NCBI RefSeq assembly: GCF_011059105.1
Contig: NZ_JAALLS010000009.1
Location: 26,506 to 90,505 of the forward strand
Reading direction: 5' to 3'
DNA length: 64,000 nt
Origin: Fodinibius halophilus
Lineage (GTDB): Bacteria > Bacteroidota > Rhodothermia > Balneolales > Balneolaceae
Both the position numbers and the translations under genes were made by a program. Below the pieces are notes generated by a model. That model was given only the letters and a program-made list of their open reading frames with translations. It made no database searches and was not told the origin of the DNA. This document shows positions 25,749 to 34,446 of this stretch, one piece after another (the stretch's first letter is position 1; each line of letters starts with the position of its first letter).

Positions 25749-27585
25749 CCGCGCTTTATGGGGATGGGTGGTACTTTTCTTTATTGTCTGTGGACAGGCC
25801 ACTGCCCAACAACTACCCACACTTCAACTAACCGATACGGTGTCCGGTCAGCAGATTACCGATTCGGTTGCTATCTTTCATACGAAACATAGGCTTGAGC
25901 CCGAGCAGGCATGGAAACAGCTACAAGATTCAGGAAGGACTCAATTCCGCGATTTCGGTTTTACTGATCACCGATACTGGGTGGGGATGCAATTAGTCAA
26001 CCATACCGACTCCGACCAATGGGTGCTGGAGATCGAAAATCCCCATATCGATTACATCACCTTATATGCAAAATCTCCGGAAACAGGAGAATGGAAGGAG
26101 GTGGAACAAACCGGAGACAACCTGCCGTACTACAATCGGGAGATCTCCCATTACAATCCTGCCCTCCCTGTTAATCTTTCGGAGGAATCGGAGCTTGATC
26201 TGCTAATCATGCTTTACAAACGTCACTCTTCTCTCAACTTCAACCTGCGATTGTGGGAGCGAACAAACTTTGGGCAGCAACAGCAGGTGCGATATACGCT
26301 GTACGGAGGGTATTTCGGCATTTTAATATTAGTGATGACCGCCCTGTCCCTTATGTTCTTCTTTACGCGCAAACAGGTGTATCTCTGGTACCTGTTCTAT
26401 ATCCTGGTTACCAGCTTTTATATTCTAGCCGACACCGGACTGGCCCACCAATTTATATATCCCGGCTCTGCAACAATCCCCCATTACTCCCGGATGGTCC
26501 TCACCTATGGTTTCCTTTTTACCTTCATCCCGTTTACCCAGCACTACTTCTCTACTTCTGCCACCCTGCCCACATGTCACAGGATTTTCAATATCCTCCT
26601 GGGAATTACCTTCCTGCACTTTTTGATATTTACTACCTGGTTTTTGGTCGGTGATGTTAATGCTATTCTGGCACTATTGACTAAAAATATCATCATTCTT
26701 ATCTGCCTGCTTTTTTTACTATACCACGGCTTTATTCAACTCCGTGTTAAACAAATACTGGCAACCTTTTACCTGGCTGCTTTTTCTGCCATGCTCCTGA
26801 GTGCAGTATACAAGGCAATATCCCAATTTGGACTGGTACCCCGGGTGGTATATCCACTGACCCCACTGCAAATCGGCTTTCTAACCGAAACCATTATACT
26901 TTCGGCAGCATTGGGATGGGAGATCCGGCAAATTAATCGCAAGCAGATCCGATTCCGGTCACGCATCAATAAGTTGCAGAACGAAAAACTCCGTGCCTAT
27001 GTGGATGGAGTAGAGCAAGAACGCCACCGAATTGCCAGAGATCTCCACGATTCCGTTGGTGCTCGTCTCAGCCATTTGAAACGACTGGCTGAAAGAGATA
27101 AACCAAACGAAAAAAATGGGTTACCAAGTCAAATAAAAAACATCTTAGAAGAAGTCAGAAATATTTCGCACCGGTTGGCCCCGCCCGGACTACAGCTAAC
27201 CTCTCTGGAACAAAATATCAAAAAACTGGTCCACGATTTTAACAGTACCAGTTCAATACGCTATCGATTACAAATTTTAGACCTGCCGAACGATTTGACA
27301 GATAAATTGGCAAACCATACCTACCGCTTGATCCAAGAAGGAATTAACAATATAGAAAAACACAGTCAGGCGGATAATGCTGACATTCAACTTATCTGGC
27401 ATAATGATAAACTAGTGTTGACTATTGAGGACGACGGCGTAGGATTACCGCCGGATCAAACTAACGATGGTATTGGCTTCCAGAACCTTGAATACCGTAC
27501 CAAACAGATGGGTGGTTCAATAGAGATATCATCAACTCCTTCTAAAGGGGTACATCTTTTAATTATTCTGCCAACGAATCAGTAA
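25729..27585 (+). CDS. 7TMR-DISM sensor histidine kinase
   Basis: A membrane sensor kinase of about 618 residues, partner of the overlapping response regulator. The order is signal peptide (ending near GQATAQ), an extracytoplasmic 7TMR-DISM type-2 sensing domain (about 30–175), seven membrane helices (about 195–400), a dimerisation and phospho-acceptor segment EQERHRIARDLHDSVGARLS of the HisKA_3 type, and a GHKL ATPase domain with N-box QEGINNIEKHS, EDDGVGLP and GIGFQNLEYR. DISM domains often bind carbohydrate-like ligands. The start is ATG 25729 or 25735, both inside the end of the regulator gene; no independent ribosome site is visible. Confidence 0.92.
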   Translation: MKMDWSNRALWGWVVLFFIVCGQATAQQLPTLQLTDTVSGQQITDSVAIFHTKHRLEPEQAWKQLQDSGRTQFRDFGFTDHRYWVGMQLVNHTDSDQWVLEIENPHIDYITLYAKSPETGEWKEVEQTGDNLPYYNREISHYNPALPVNLSEESELDLLIMLYKRHSSLNFNLRLWERTNFGQQQQVRYTLYGGYFGILILVMTALSLMFFFTRKQVYLWYLFYILVTSFYILADTGLAHQFIYPGSATIPHYSRMVLTYGFLFTFIPFTQHYFSTSATLPTCHRIFNILLGITFLHFLIFTTWFLVGDVNAILALLTKNIIILICLLFLLYHGFIQLRVKQILATFYLAAFSAMLLSAVYKAISQFGLVPRVVYPLTPLQIGFLTETIILSAALGWEIRQINRKQIRFRSRINKLQNEKLRAYVDGVEQERHRIARDLHDSVGARLSHLKRLAERDKPNEKNGLPSQIKNILEEVRNISHRLAPPGLQLTSLEQNIKKLVHDFNSTSSIRYRLQILDLPNDLTDKLANHTYRLIQEGINNIEKHSQADNADIQLIWHNDKLVLTIEDDGVGLPPDQTNDGIGFQNLEYRTKQMGGSIEISSTPSKGVHLLIILPTNQ

Positions 27586-27856
27586 GTTCAACCGTTTTAT
27601 AGGAACTTTGCAACAATCCCGCGCCCTTACATCTAAGCTCACTTGCTAGGAACAAATATGCTTAAATGGATTTGAACTCAGATAAAGCCCCCAATAAAAT
27701 TTTACCAAGAACTACTGAAACGAGATTATCTCTTAAAATCTATTCAAACGTTTCGTATATAAGAAAGTGACTCCGTTACAGGTAGGAGTTCTTAATACTA
27801 TTTGGTAAAATAGTAAAACATATAATCATTAATATTTAACCCTCAACCAACTTTGC

Positions 27857-28801
27857 ATGAGCAGCTGGACCCTCAAATCAACCCCTCCGCACGACTGGTT
27901 TTTATGCCTGGACGTTGACCAATATTTTGATCACGAACACGATCCTGAAAAAGTTTTTGAAGATGGGTTTACACGTCCTATACCTGTGGGCGATCGCGAT
28001 ATATTGGTGACTTCTTTTTTCAATGGGGATCCGGAGAACCCGGAGTTCCATTTCGAGAGTCCCGAATCACTAACTAAAGAGGAGATTGAAGAGGCAAACA
28101 AAAGCCTTAGCCGAATTTTTGGTACTGAGCTGGATCTGAGACCAATGTATGATAAGCTGGAAAATGATCCCGTTATAGGGCCTAAGTTAACAGAGCTTTA
28201 CGGGCTAAAACGTATGGCACGAGCCAATCTTTTTGAGGATACGATTAATCGTATTATAGAAATGCGCCTCTCACACAAACCTACGGCCAAAAAGATGGTC
28301 TATAAGGTGCGCGAAAATTATGGCTCCCTTATTACCGCCAAAGGTAAAAATATTCCGGCCTGGCCACGACCTCACCAACTAATAAAGGCAAGTCCCATGG
28401 CTATCCGAAAACTGGGCCCTACCAAACGAAAAGGTGAATTTATTATCGGTTTTGCCGAAGACCTCCTTTCGGGAGAACAAGACCTTCAAGAACTTGAACA
28501 AGCTGATCCTAAAACTTTTTATAAGAATATAAAAAAAGTACGAGGGGTTGGGCCTACATCCGCCCAACAATTAATGCTTTTCAGAAACCGCACCGATGCT
28601 ACCTTTCCCAGTAATAAGTCGGGAGGGAAAGAAAAAGGCCTCCGCAAATGGATTATCATGAGCTATGGAGGAGATCCCGACGCCATCTCAGAAGAAGACT
28701 TTCAACAGATGATATCCTCGTGGGAGGGATATGAGGCTACAGCGCTGGAATTTATGTTTGTTAATTGGGTGCTCAGCGAAAAGGAAAAGAAACAAAACTA
28801 A
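27857..28801 (+). CDS. HhH-GPD glycosylase-like protein lacking catalytic residues
   Basis: A 314-residue protein with the fold pattern of OGG1/AlkA-type DNA glycosylases: an N-terminal beta domain, a helical domain, and the helix-hairpin-helix VRGVGPTSAQQLMLF at residues 228–242. In OGG1-type enzymes the hairpin carries a catalytic Lys two residues after the second Gly, and a catalytic Asp follows 21 residues after that Gly. Here these positions are Thr234 and Asn253 (sequence FPSNKSGG). Either the enzyme works differently, the alignment shifts through the Gly/Lys-rich loop, or the protein binds DNA without cleaving glycosidic bonds. It is a single gene after a 270-bp gap. Confidence 0.6.
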   Translation: MSSWTLKSTPPHDWFLCLDVDQYFDHEHDPEKVFEDGFTRPIPVGDRDILVTSFFNGDPENPEFHFESPESLTKEEIEEANKSLSRIFGTELDLRPMYDKLENDPVIGPKLTELYGLKRMARANLFEDTINRIIEMRLSHKPTAKKMVYKVRENYGSLITAKGKNIPAWPRPHQLIKASPMAIRKLGPTKRKGEFIIGFAEDLLSGEQDLQELEQADPKTFYKNIKKVRGVGPTSAQQLMLFRNRTDATFPSNKSGGKEKGLRKWIIMSYGGDPDAISEEDFQQMISSWEGYEATALEFMFVNWVLSEKEKKQN

Positions 28802-28917
28802 CCGCCTTCTTTTTGGCTACTATATACCGTTTTACCCTTATTAAAAACTTCTAAGCTAAGAGCAAAACAGACCTTATATTATTATTAGGCTGACTCCTAT
28901 AGGGTTATTTATTTTTT

Positions 28918-28931
28918 TGAAACCGCTTCCA
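28918..28931. promoter_or_regulatory. LacI-family operator, site 1
   Basis: TGAAACCGCTTCCA matches the window's own palindrome TGGAA-nCGn-TTCCA with one mismatch. It lies 88 bp upstream of the LacI-type gene, suggesting autoregulation. Confidence 0.7.
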
Positions 28932-29018
28932 AACCTATTTTAACCTGTATAACTTGTATACCTAATAAAATCTATGTAACATAAAAAGCAGGTTTTAACA
29001 TAGTGTTAAGTGTGTTTT

Positions 29019-30041
29019 ATGAAAAAACTGAGTATTGACCAAGTTGCGGAATTAGCGTATGTATCTCGCTCGGTAGTTTCACGGGTTTTAAACAATCACA
29101 AAAATGTAAGTGACGAAGCTCGTGAACGGGTAATGAAGGTAGTAGAAGAGCATAACTACCAACCCAGCTCTGTTGCACGGGGGCTTGCAACGAATAAAAA
29201 TTATGAAATTGGTATCGTAGCCCCCCGCCGTTGTGATGAAACACTGGGTAACGGCTTTTGGTCTTTACTGCACTTGGGCATCTTTGAAGAATGTATCGAC
29301 AACGGTTATTTCGTAACGTTGTCACCTATCTCCACGGATAAAGGATCCGACATCAATGAAAACATTCTTGACGATAAACGTCTGGATGGCTATATCTTAT
29401 TGACCCAGGAGGTCACTGATTTTGTCATCAATAAGCTCAAAGAACAAGATGTGCCGATGGTAGTTGTAGGCCATGATGAACAAAATCATGAAATTACATC
29501 CATCGACGTCAATAATTTTGCGGGCGTTAAAAAATCGACAAATCACTTGATAGACTTGGGGCATAAGCGTATCGGAGCGATTATGGCCAGCCCAAATATG
29601 AAAGAGTCGGTAGATAGAATTAACGGATACAAAGAGGCACTTAACGAGGCAAATCTTCCAATCTCTGAAGAGTATATTGCCGTTGACGATTATTCACAAC
29701 GTCATGGGTATAACACCATGAAAAAGTGGATTAAAAACGGCTTAGATATCACAGGTGTCGTCTGTATGAGTGATACCCTGGCAATGGGAGCCCTACTCGC
29801 TCTGCACGAAGAAGATATTTCAGTACCGGAGAAGTTTTCCGTCGTTGGTTTTGATGATCTGCCTATTGCACAATATACCATTCCCCCACTTACCACTGTG
29901 CAGCAACCTATCTATGAAAAAGGAAAAAGAGCTGCTAATCTGCTTGTTAATCAGATTGAAAATAAGGACGCAGATATCGTACATGAAAACTTAGAAGCTG
30001 AACTGGTAGTTCGTCAAAGTTCAGACATAGCTCCCCAGTAA
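29019..30041 (+). CDS. LacI-family regulator of the amino-sugar locus
   Basis: A LacI/GalR repressor of 340 residues. The N-terminal HTH reads SIDQVAELAYVSRSVVSRVL with the hinge helix NYQPSSVARGLAT, followed by a periplasmic-binding-protein-like sensor domain (GIVAPRR, VVGHDEQ, ITGVVCMSDTLAMGAL, VVGFDDLPIAQY, LTTVQQP). The ATG at 29019 follows two in-frame codons and a GTG, which I discard. An operator-like palindrome sits 88 bp upstream, and the same palindrome precedes SusC, the ROK kinase and the symporter/hexosaminidase pair, so this protein probably controls the whole 30–45 kb locus. The inducer is likely an amino sugar or its phosphate, an inference from the regulated genes. Confidence 0.88.
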   Translation: MKKLSIDQVAELAYVSRSVVSRVLNNHKNVSDEARERVMKVVEEHNYQPSSVARGLATNKNYEIGIVAPRRCDETLGNGFWSLLHLGIFEECIDNGYFVTLSPISTDKGSDINENILDDKRLDGYILLTQEVTDFVINKLKEQDVPMVVVGHDEQNHEITSIDVNNFAGVKKSTNHLIDLGHKRIGAIMASPNMKESVDRINGYKEALNEANLPISEEYIAVDDYSQRHGYNTMKKWIKNGLDITGVVCMSDTLAMGALLALHEEDISVPEKFSVVGFDDLPIAQYTIPPLTTVQQPIYEKGKRAANLLVNQIENKDADIVHENLEAELVVRQSSDIAPQ

Positions 30042-30064
30042 GGGCGGTCTATTTTATATTTTAA

Positions 30065-30191
30065 GGGACCTTTGCAAAACCAGGCAGTCATCCTGAATGT
30101 AATGAAGGATCTCCCTTTCAACGACAGCAGATGGATACTGGAGATTCTTCGACAAGCTCAGAATGACGAAATCAAAGGTTTTGCAAAGCCC
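30065..30191. repeat. 127-bp MITE-like element, copy 2
   Basis: It is the same length as 20255–20381, with a single base difference (CAACGACAGC for CAACGGCAGC), and has terminal inverted repeats GGGACCTTTGCAAAACC and GGTTTTGCAAAGCCC. It begins 24 bp after the stop of the LacI-type gene. Near-identity over a separation of 9.8 kb implies recent movement or conversion. Confidence 0.8.
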
Positions 30192-30497
30192 TCTTTAAGA
30201 AATACCGACCTCATGAGGTTAACGTGACAACACAGTGTTGAATATTTGTTGAACGGATTAAGTTATTAAATACATAAACAAGTCATGCAATCTGCTGTTG
30301 ACTGCCTGGCTCTGACCCCATCTTGTTCTTCCCCTGCACGCATGGGAAGAGACTTCGGTAATGGAATAGTTAGCTAGAAATTTAACTGATATTCTCCGAA
30401 AGGGTATCCGTTTAAAAAGTTAGCATGGATAGCAGACAAGCGTCCCTCTCCCTGCGGCGAGTAGGGAGAGGACAGGAGTGGGTCTGTATACAAATAA

Positions 30498-30531
30498 AAA
30501 AGGTGATGTCCTTACCGGAGCATCACCTTTT
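30498..30531 (-). terminator. Terminator of nagB
   Basis: On the minus strand AAAAGGTGATG and CATCACCTTTT form an 11-bp stem with a 12-base loop, followed by a T-rich stretch. It lies 22 bp beyond the nagB stop codon. Confidence 0.8.
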
Positions 30532-30552
30532 CTTTTGTTGTCCTTCCGTTCT

Positions 30553-32475
30553 TTATTCATCCTTATACTGAACAAAACCTTCAATAGCTTCGTACTCGGC
30601 AAAACCGAGCTGATCATAAAGTTTTGCCGTTCCTCGGTTACGCTGTTCCGACCGTTGCCAGAATTCTCGTTCATCCGGGCCGGGGAATAAGGGGCGATCT
30701 TTCTGTGACTGGTGCTTAAAGATAGCCCGTCGCTTTTTAGCCAACTCTTCCGGACTTAAGGGTACGGCCATCTCAATTTCGTTAATCTCCCACTCTTGCC
30801 ATGCTCCTCGATACAACCATACATAACAATCGTCATACCAATCGTCATCGGAGCATTCTTCAAGGGCAGAATATATTGCTTTTAGGCAAACACGGTGCGT
30901 TCCGTGGGGATCTGACAGATCACCGGCGGCGTATACCTGGTGGGGCTGCACTTCGCGTAAAAGCTCAACAATAATATCCACATCATCTTGCGACAATGGT
31001 TTCTTTTTAACCCGCCCCGTTTCATAAAACGGCATATCTAAAAAGTGTAGTTTATCTTCCGAAACGCCACAATAACGAGCTGCAGCCTTGGCTTCGCCGC
31101 GACGGATAAGACCTTTAATCTCCTTAATCTCATCAGTATCAACCTGCCCGGGCTCCTTTTCATTTATAAACTGCTTAATATCTTTAAGCATATTATCAGC
31201 CTCTTCCTGCTCCATGCCAAAAGTGTCGTTATAATCCGAAACAAAGTCGACAAAGCGTACAACATCATCATCAAAAACGGCGATATTGCCGGATGTCTGA
31301 TACGCAACATGTACCTCATGATCGTGCTCAACAAGACGGATCAATGTACCGCCCATCGATATTACGTCATCGTCAGGATGAGGACTGAAGACTATAGCTC
31401 TTTTGGGGAATGGCTCAGCTCGTTCCGGTCGATTTTTATCTTCAGCATTGGGCTTACCGCCGGGCCAGCCGGTTATGGTATGCTGTAGCTCATTAAATAC
31501 TTTTAGATTGATATCATAAGCAGGCCCATATTGGGTAAGCAGATCTCCCATGCCATGCTCATTATAATCTTCGTCCGTTAATTTAAGAACCGGCTTGTCC
31601 ACTTCTTGGCAGAGCCACACCACCGCCTTGCGAATAAGCTGATCATCCCAGTCACAACTGCGCAACAGCCATGGCGTCTTCTTGCAAATCAATTCATCAG
31701 CTGAAGCATTATCCAGCACCACTTCCGCATTCTCATGATTTTGGAGATAAGTAGCCGGGACGCTTTCACGAACTTCCCCTTCAATCGTTTCTTTAATAAT
31801 TGGGGCCTTGCCCTCTCCCCAGGCCATCATAATAATTTGATCAGCATCAAGAATAGTACCTACCCCCATAGTTATGGCACGGCGAGGCACATATTCTTCA
31901 CCGAAAAAATCACTGGCTGCATCTTTACGAGTTATTTTATCAAGGGTAATAAGGCGTGTTTTTGAATCAGGTCGCGATCCGGGCTCGTTAAAGCCGATAT
32001 GACCTGTTCGTCCAATCCCAAGAAGTTGAATATCGATACCGCCGACCTCAGCAATTTTATGTTCATAGTCGCGGCAATACTGCTCAACATTATCTTCCTC
32101 AATGGTACCGTCAGGAATATGAACCTGATCTTCCGGAATATCTACATGATTAAAAAGCTGCTCTTCCATAAACCGAACATAACTCTGTAACGACTTCGGC
32201 TGCATGGGGTAATATTCATCCAGGTTAAACGTAATTACATTTTGGAATGAAAGCCCCTCTTCTTCATGCATGCGGATAAGCTCAGCATACACATCCGTTG
32301 GGGTTGACCCTGTTGCCAATCCCAGTACCAACGAATCGTTTTGGTCTTTTTTTCGACGTATTGCATCTGCAATAAGCTGGGCCACATACTTAGAGCCTTG
32401 AATAGACTCATCAAAAATCTTGGTAGGAATATTTTCGTAATAACTAAATCTTGTTTCTGAAGCTCGGTAATTCAT
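30553..32475 (-). CDS. nagB: Glucosamine-6-phosphate deaminase fused to PIG-L deacetylase domain
   Basis: A 640-residue two-domain protein. Residues about 1–270 are NagB, converting glucosamine-6-phosphate to fructose-6-phosphate and ammonia: GLATGSTPTDVY, FNLDEYYPM with the catalytic Asp, and LGIGRTGHIGFNEPGS with the active His. Residues about 370–600 are a PIG-L/LmbE domain with the zinc motif SPHPDDDVISMGG and the later DLSDPHGTHR. Such fusions are known in Bacteroidota. No separate nagA deacetylase is in the locus, so the PIG-L part may supply N-deacetylation of GlcNAc-6-phosphate; this is inference. It is transcribed alone, 337 bp downstream of susD, and ends at a strong terminator. Confidence 0.93.
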   Translation of the reverse strand: MNYRASETRFSYYENIPTKIFDESIQGSKYVAQLIADAIRRKKDQNDSLVLGLATGSTPTDVYAELIRMHEEEGLSFQNVITFNLDEYYPMQPKSLQSYVRFMEEQLFNHVDIPEDQVHIPDGTIEEDNVEQYCRDYEHKIAEVGGIDIQLLGIGRTGHIGFNEPGSRPDSKTRLITLDKITRKDAASDFFGEEYVPRRAITMGVGTILDADQIIMMAWGEGKAPIIKETIEGEVRESVPATYLQNHENAEVVLDNASADELICKKTPWLLRSCDWDDQLIRKAVVWLCQEVDKPVLKLTDEDYNEHGMGDLLTQYGPAYDINLKVFNELQHTITGWPGGKPNAEDKNRPERAEPFPKRAIVFSPHPDDDVISMGGTLIRLVEHDHEVHVAYQTSGNIAVFDDDVVRFVDFVSDYNDTFGMEQEEADNMLKDIKQFINEKEPGQVDTDEIKEIKGLIRRGEAKAAARYCGVSEDKLHFLDMPFYETGRVKKKPLSQDDVDIIVELLREVQPHQVYAAGDLSDPHGTHRVCLKAIYSALEECSDDDWYDDCYVWLYRGAWQEWEINEIEMAVPLSPEELAKKRRAIFKHQSQKDRPLFPGPDEREFWQRSEQRNRGTAKLYDQLGFAEYEAIEGFVQYKDE

Positions 32476-32812
32476 TGTGAATTTTTAGTTAAAGTAAAAT
32501 CGCAACGCATTCGTATGATTGTAAAACCGTTGAATCTTAACAATCAATTAGTGTTATCATTGATTAAAATCTGCAACACCAAGCAGATGATTATTAATTA
32601 TTTTTTTAGAGGGCTTTGCAAAACTATCTCCATCTTGTCATTCTGAACTTGTTTCAGAATCTCACATACAGTTTTTGGCGTTAAAACCAAGATCCTGAAC
32701 TGAATTCAGGATGACAATCTAGGTTTTACAAAGCCTTCTTTTTAATGATCCGGCCGGGCCTCTGCTCTACAAGCAGGAATCCCGGCAGATCAATTAAGGG
32801 TTAAGCGTAAGG
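32476..32812. other. Gap with a MITE-like element and a hairpin
   Basis: Between susD and nagB. It contains the third MITE-like element (32611–32736) and an imperfect hairpin at about 32746–32792 (GCCGGG with CCCGGC, CTGCT with AGCAG), a possible terminator for susD. No copy of the LacI palindrome is found upstream of nagB. Confidence 0.55.
32611..32736. repeat. MITE-like element, diverged copy 3
   Basis: The ends GGGCTTTGCAAAAC and GGTTTTACAAAGCC match those of the 127-bp pair, and the length is nearly the same (126 bp), but the interior differs and contains its own palindromes (CTGAACTTGTTTCAG and CCTGAACTGAATTCAGG). Conserved ends with a replaced interior suggest mobilisation in trans. 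Confidence 0.7.
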
Positions 32813-34408
32813 TTATTGCTTATCCCACCACACACGGGTTACCATATTATTATCACCCTGTCGTTTAATTACCTCATTATAATTTTTGGCATTGAGAATT
32901 GATTCATTTCCTTCGGGATAGGTCAAACGTCGTGGAATTTGCCCATCGGTTTGGTTTCCAGGCGGTGGATCATTACTGTCAACCAGCGCAGGCTCAAGAT
33001 CTGGATATCCACTGCGGCGGAAGTTACTCCATGCCTCAATACCATTTAAGAATACTGCAGCCCAATATTGCGAGTTGATCTGTTCTAGCTGTTGGTCGAG
33101 AGTACCACTTGCATTGTATGGATTGTTAGCCAGATAATTACTGATATCACCAGAGGAAATATTAGCACCTCCATTAGCATCATATAACGATAAGTAATTC
33201 ATGGCTGCTTCCACTCCGGCTTCATAATGATCTTGTGCATTACCAGCAGTCCATCCTCGGGCTGCAACTTCTGCCAACATAAATTCAACCTCGGCATAGG
33301 TCTGGAAGAATGTGGGATCCTCCCGATCTATTAACATAGAATTTACCCGTGCATAGTTATTCGTAGTTGCATTAAAGCTGGGGTGGTTTTGAACAGATGT
33401 AGATGTATAGCCACTTGGGAAACCTACGTAAGCCGAACTATCTGTTTCAGCATAAACCTCCAAACGAGGGTCATTAGCATTCTTCATCCAATCAACAAGT
33501 GTTTGTGCTACAAATTCATGATCGCCACCGTCATTCATTGCTTCACTTATGGGATTACTATTCATACCGGCAGGTCCATTGCTAGGCCCATCCTGGTGTT
33601 TAACCATCGCGATGTCATCGTTACTGGTCATTACCCCACCGGGAGCATTAATAGCTGCTACTGCCTGATTCTCTGCCTTTGTTATGTCTACCTTAACAAG
33701 ACGGAGAGCCAATCGAAGACGGAGAGAATTAGCAAAACGTTGCCATTTAGCCACATCACCATTATACATCAGGTCGTTCCCTCCATAAGAAGACCCGCTC
33801 GGATCCAGCTGGTTTACCGCGGCATCCAGTTCTGAGAAGAAATCATTATAAATTTCTTCCTGCTTATCGTATACCGGGGTAAACTCACGTTCAATATACC
33901 CTTTACCTGCTTCGCTATAAGGGATATCCCCATACAGATCAGTAATACGATGATAGATGAAAACCCGCATTATCCGGGCAATCCCCAACATGTTATTGAC
34001 TGATTCACCGGCCTCTTCTTTTTGCTTTAGCTGATGAATTAAATTCTCAACACCTTTTACCTGCGCTCGCTCAGAAATCTCATTCCCAGAATAAGCGGTA
34101 TTCCAAAAGGCGGTAAGCCAATCTATACTCTCAGTATAATTGTTACCCCCTCCGTAAAATGCGTTTACAAGGTGTTGGCTAACATTTTCGCCATACAACA
34201 ACTGAGCCCGCCACATTTCATAACGTGTTCCGGCAGTAGCTAGTTGAAGGGTTGTCAACTTCATGGCCGGCTCTACTTGGTCAGCAGTGGTAGGGTTTGT
34301 ATTCATATCCCCGAAATCGCTAAATGAATCACAGGAGGTTATAAATAGCCCTATCAGTAGTAATACAGATGTAATACGTATGATATTAGTTAAGTATGAT
34401 TTACACAT
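32813..34408 (-). CDS. SusD/RagB-like outer-membrane lipoprotein
   Basis: The surface glycan-binding lipoprotein partner of the SusC transporter, 531 residues. The type II signal ends FITSC with the lipid Cys near residue 26. The body follows the SusD-like_2 pattern: an N-terminal stretch with NTNPTTADQVEPAMKL, TPR-like helices including RIMRVFIYHRITDLYGDIPY, SLRLRLALR in the middle, and a C-terminal WFxRxG-like segment EAWSNFRRSGYPDL. It starts 38 bp after susC and is co-transcribed with it. Binding of a GlcNAc-containing oligosaccharide is inferred from the neighbouring genes, not from the sequence. Confidence 0.93.
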   Translation of the reverse strand: MCKSYLTNIIRITSVLLLIGLFITSCDSFSDFGDMNTNPTTADQVEPAMKLTTLQLATAGTRYEMWRAQLLYGENVSQHLVNAFYGGGNNYTESIDWLTAFWNTAYSGNEISERAQVKGVENLIHQLKQKEEAGESVNNMLGIARIMRVFIYHRITDLYGDIPYSEAGKGYIEREFTPVYDKQEEIYNDFFSELDAAVNQLDPSGSSYGGNDLMYNGDVAKWQRFANSLRLRLALRLVKVDITKAENQAVAAINAPGGVMTSNDDIAMVKHQDGPSNGPAGMNSNPISEAMNDGGDHEFVAQTLVDWMKNANDPRLEVYAETDSSAYVGFPSGYTSTSVQNHPSFNATTNNYARVNSMLIDREDPTFFQTYAEVEFMLAEVAARGWTAGNAQDHYEAGVEAAMNYLSLYDANGGANISSGDISNYLANNPYNASGTLDQQLEQINSQYWAAVFLNGIEAWSNFRRSGYPDLEPALVDSNDPPPGNQTDGQIPRRLTYPEGNESILNAKNYNEVIKRQGDNNMVTRVWWDKQ

Positions 34409-34446
34409 AATTTCTGATATTCATTATTGAAATTTATTTATCGCGC

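Larger units (their letters stand above)
30042..30552. other. Intergenic region with MITE-like element and hairpins
   Basis: Between the convergent lacI-type and nagB genes. It contains the 127-bp MITE-like element (30065–30191), a hairpin of the common type CCTCTCCCT/AGGGAGAGG at about 30449–30475, and the nagB terminator (30498–30531). No gene is supported. Confidence 0.6.

Noticed and set aside
32476-32600. A LacI-type operator upstream of nagB (TAAAACCGTTGAAT).
   Set aside because: Only the central CG and a few arm bases match, well below the other four sites.
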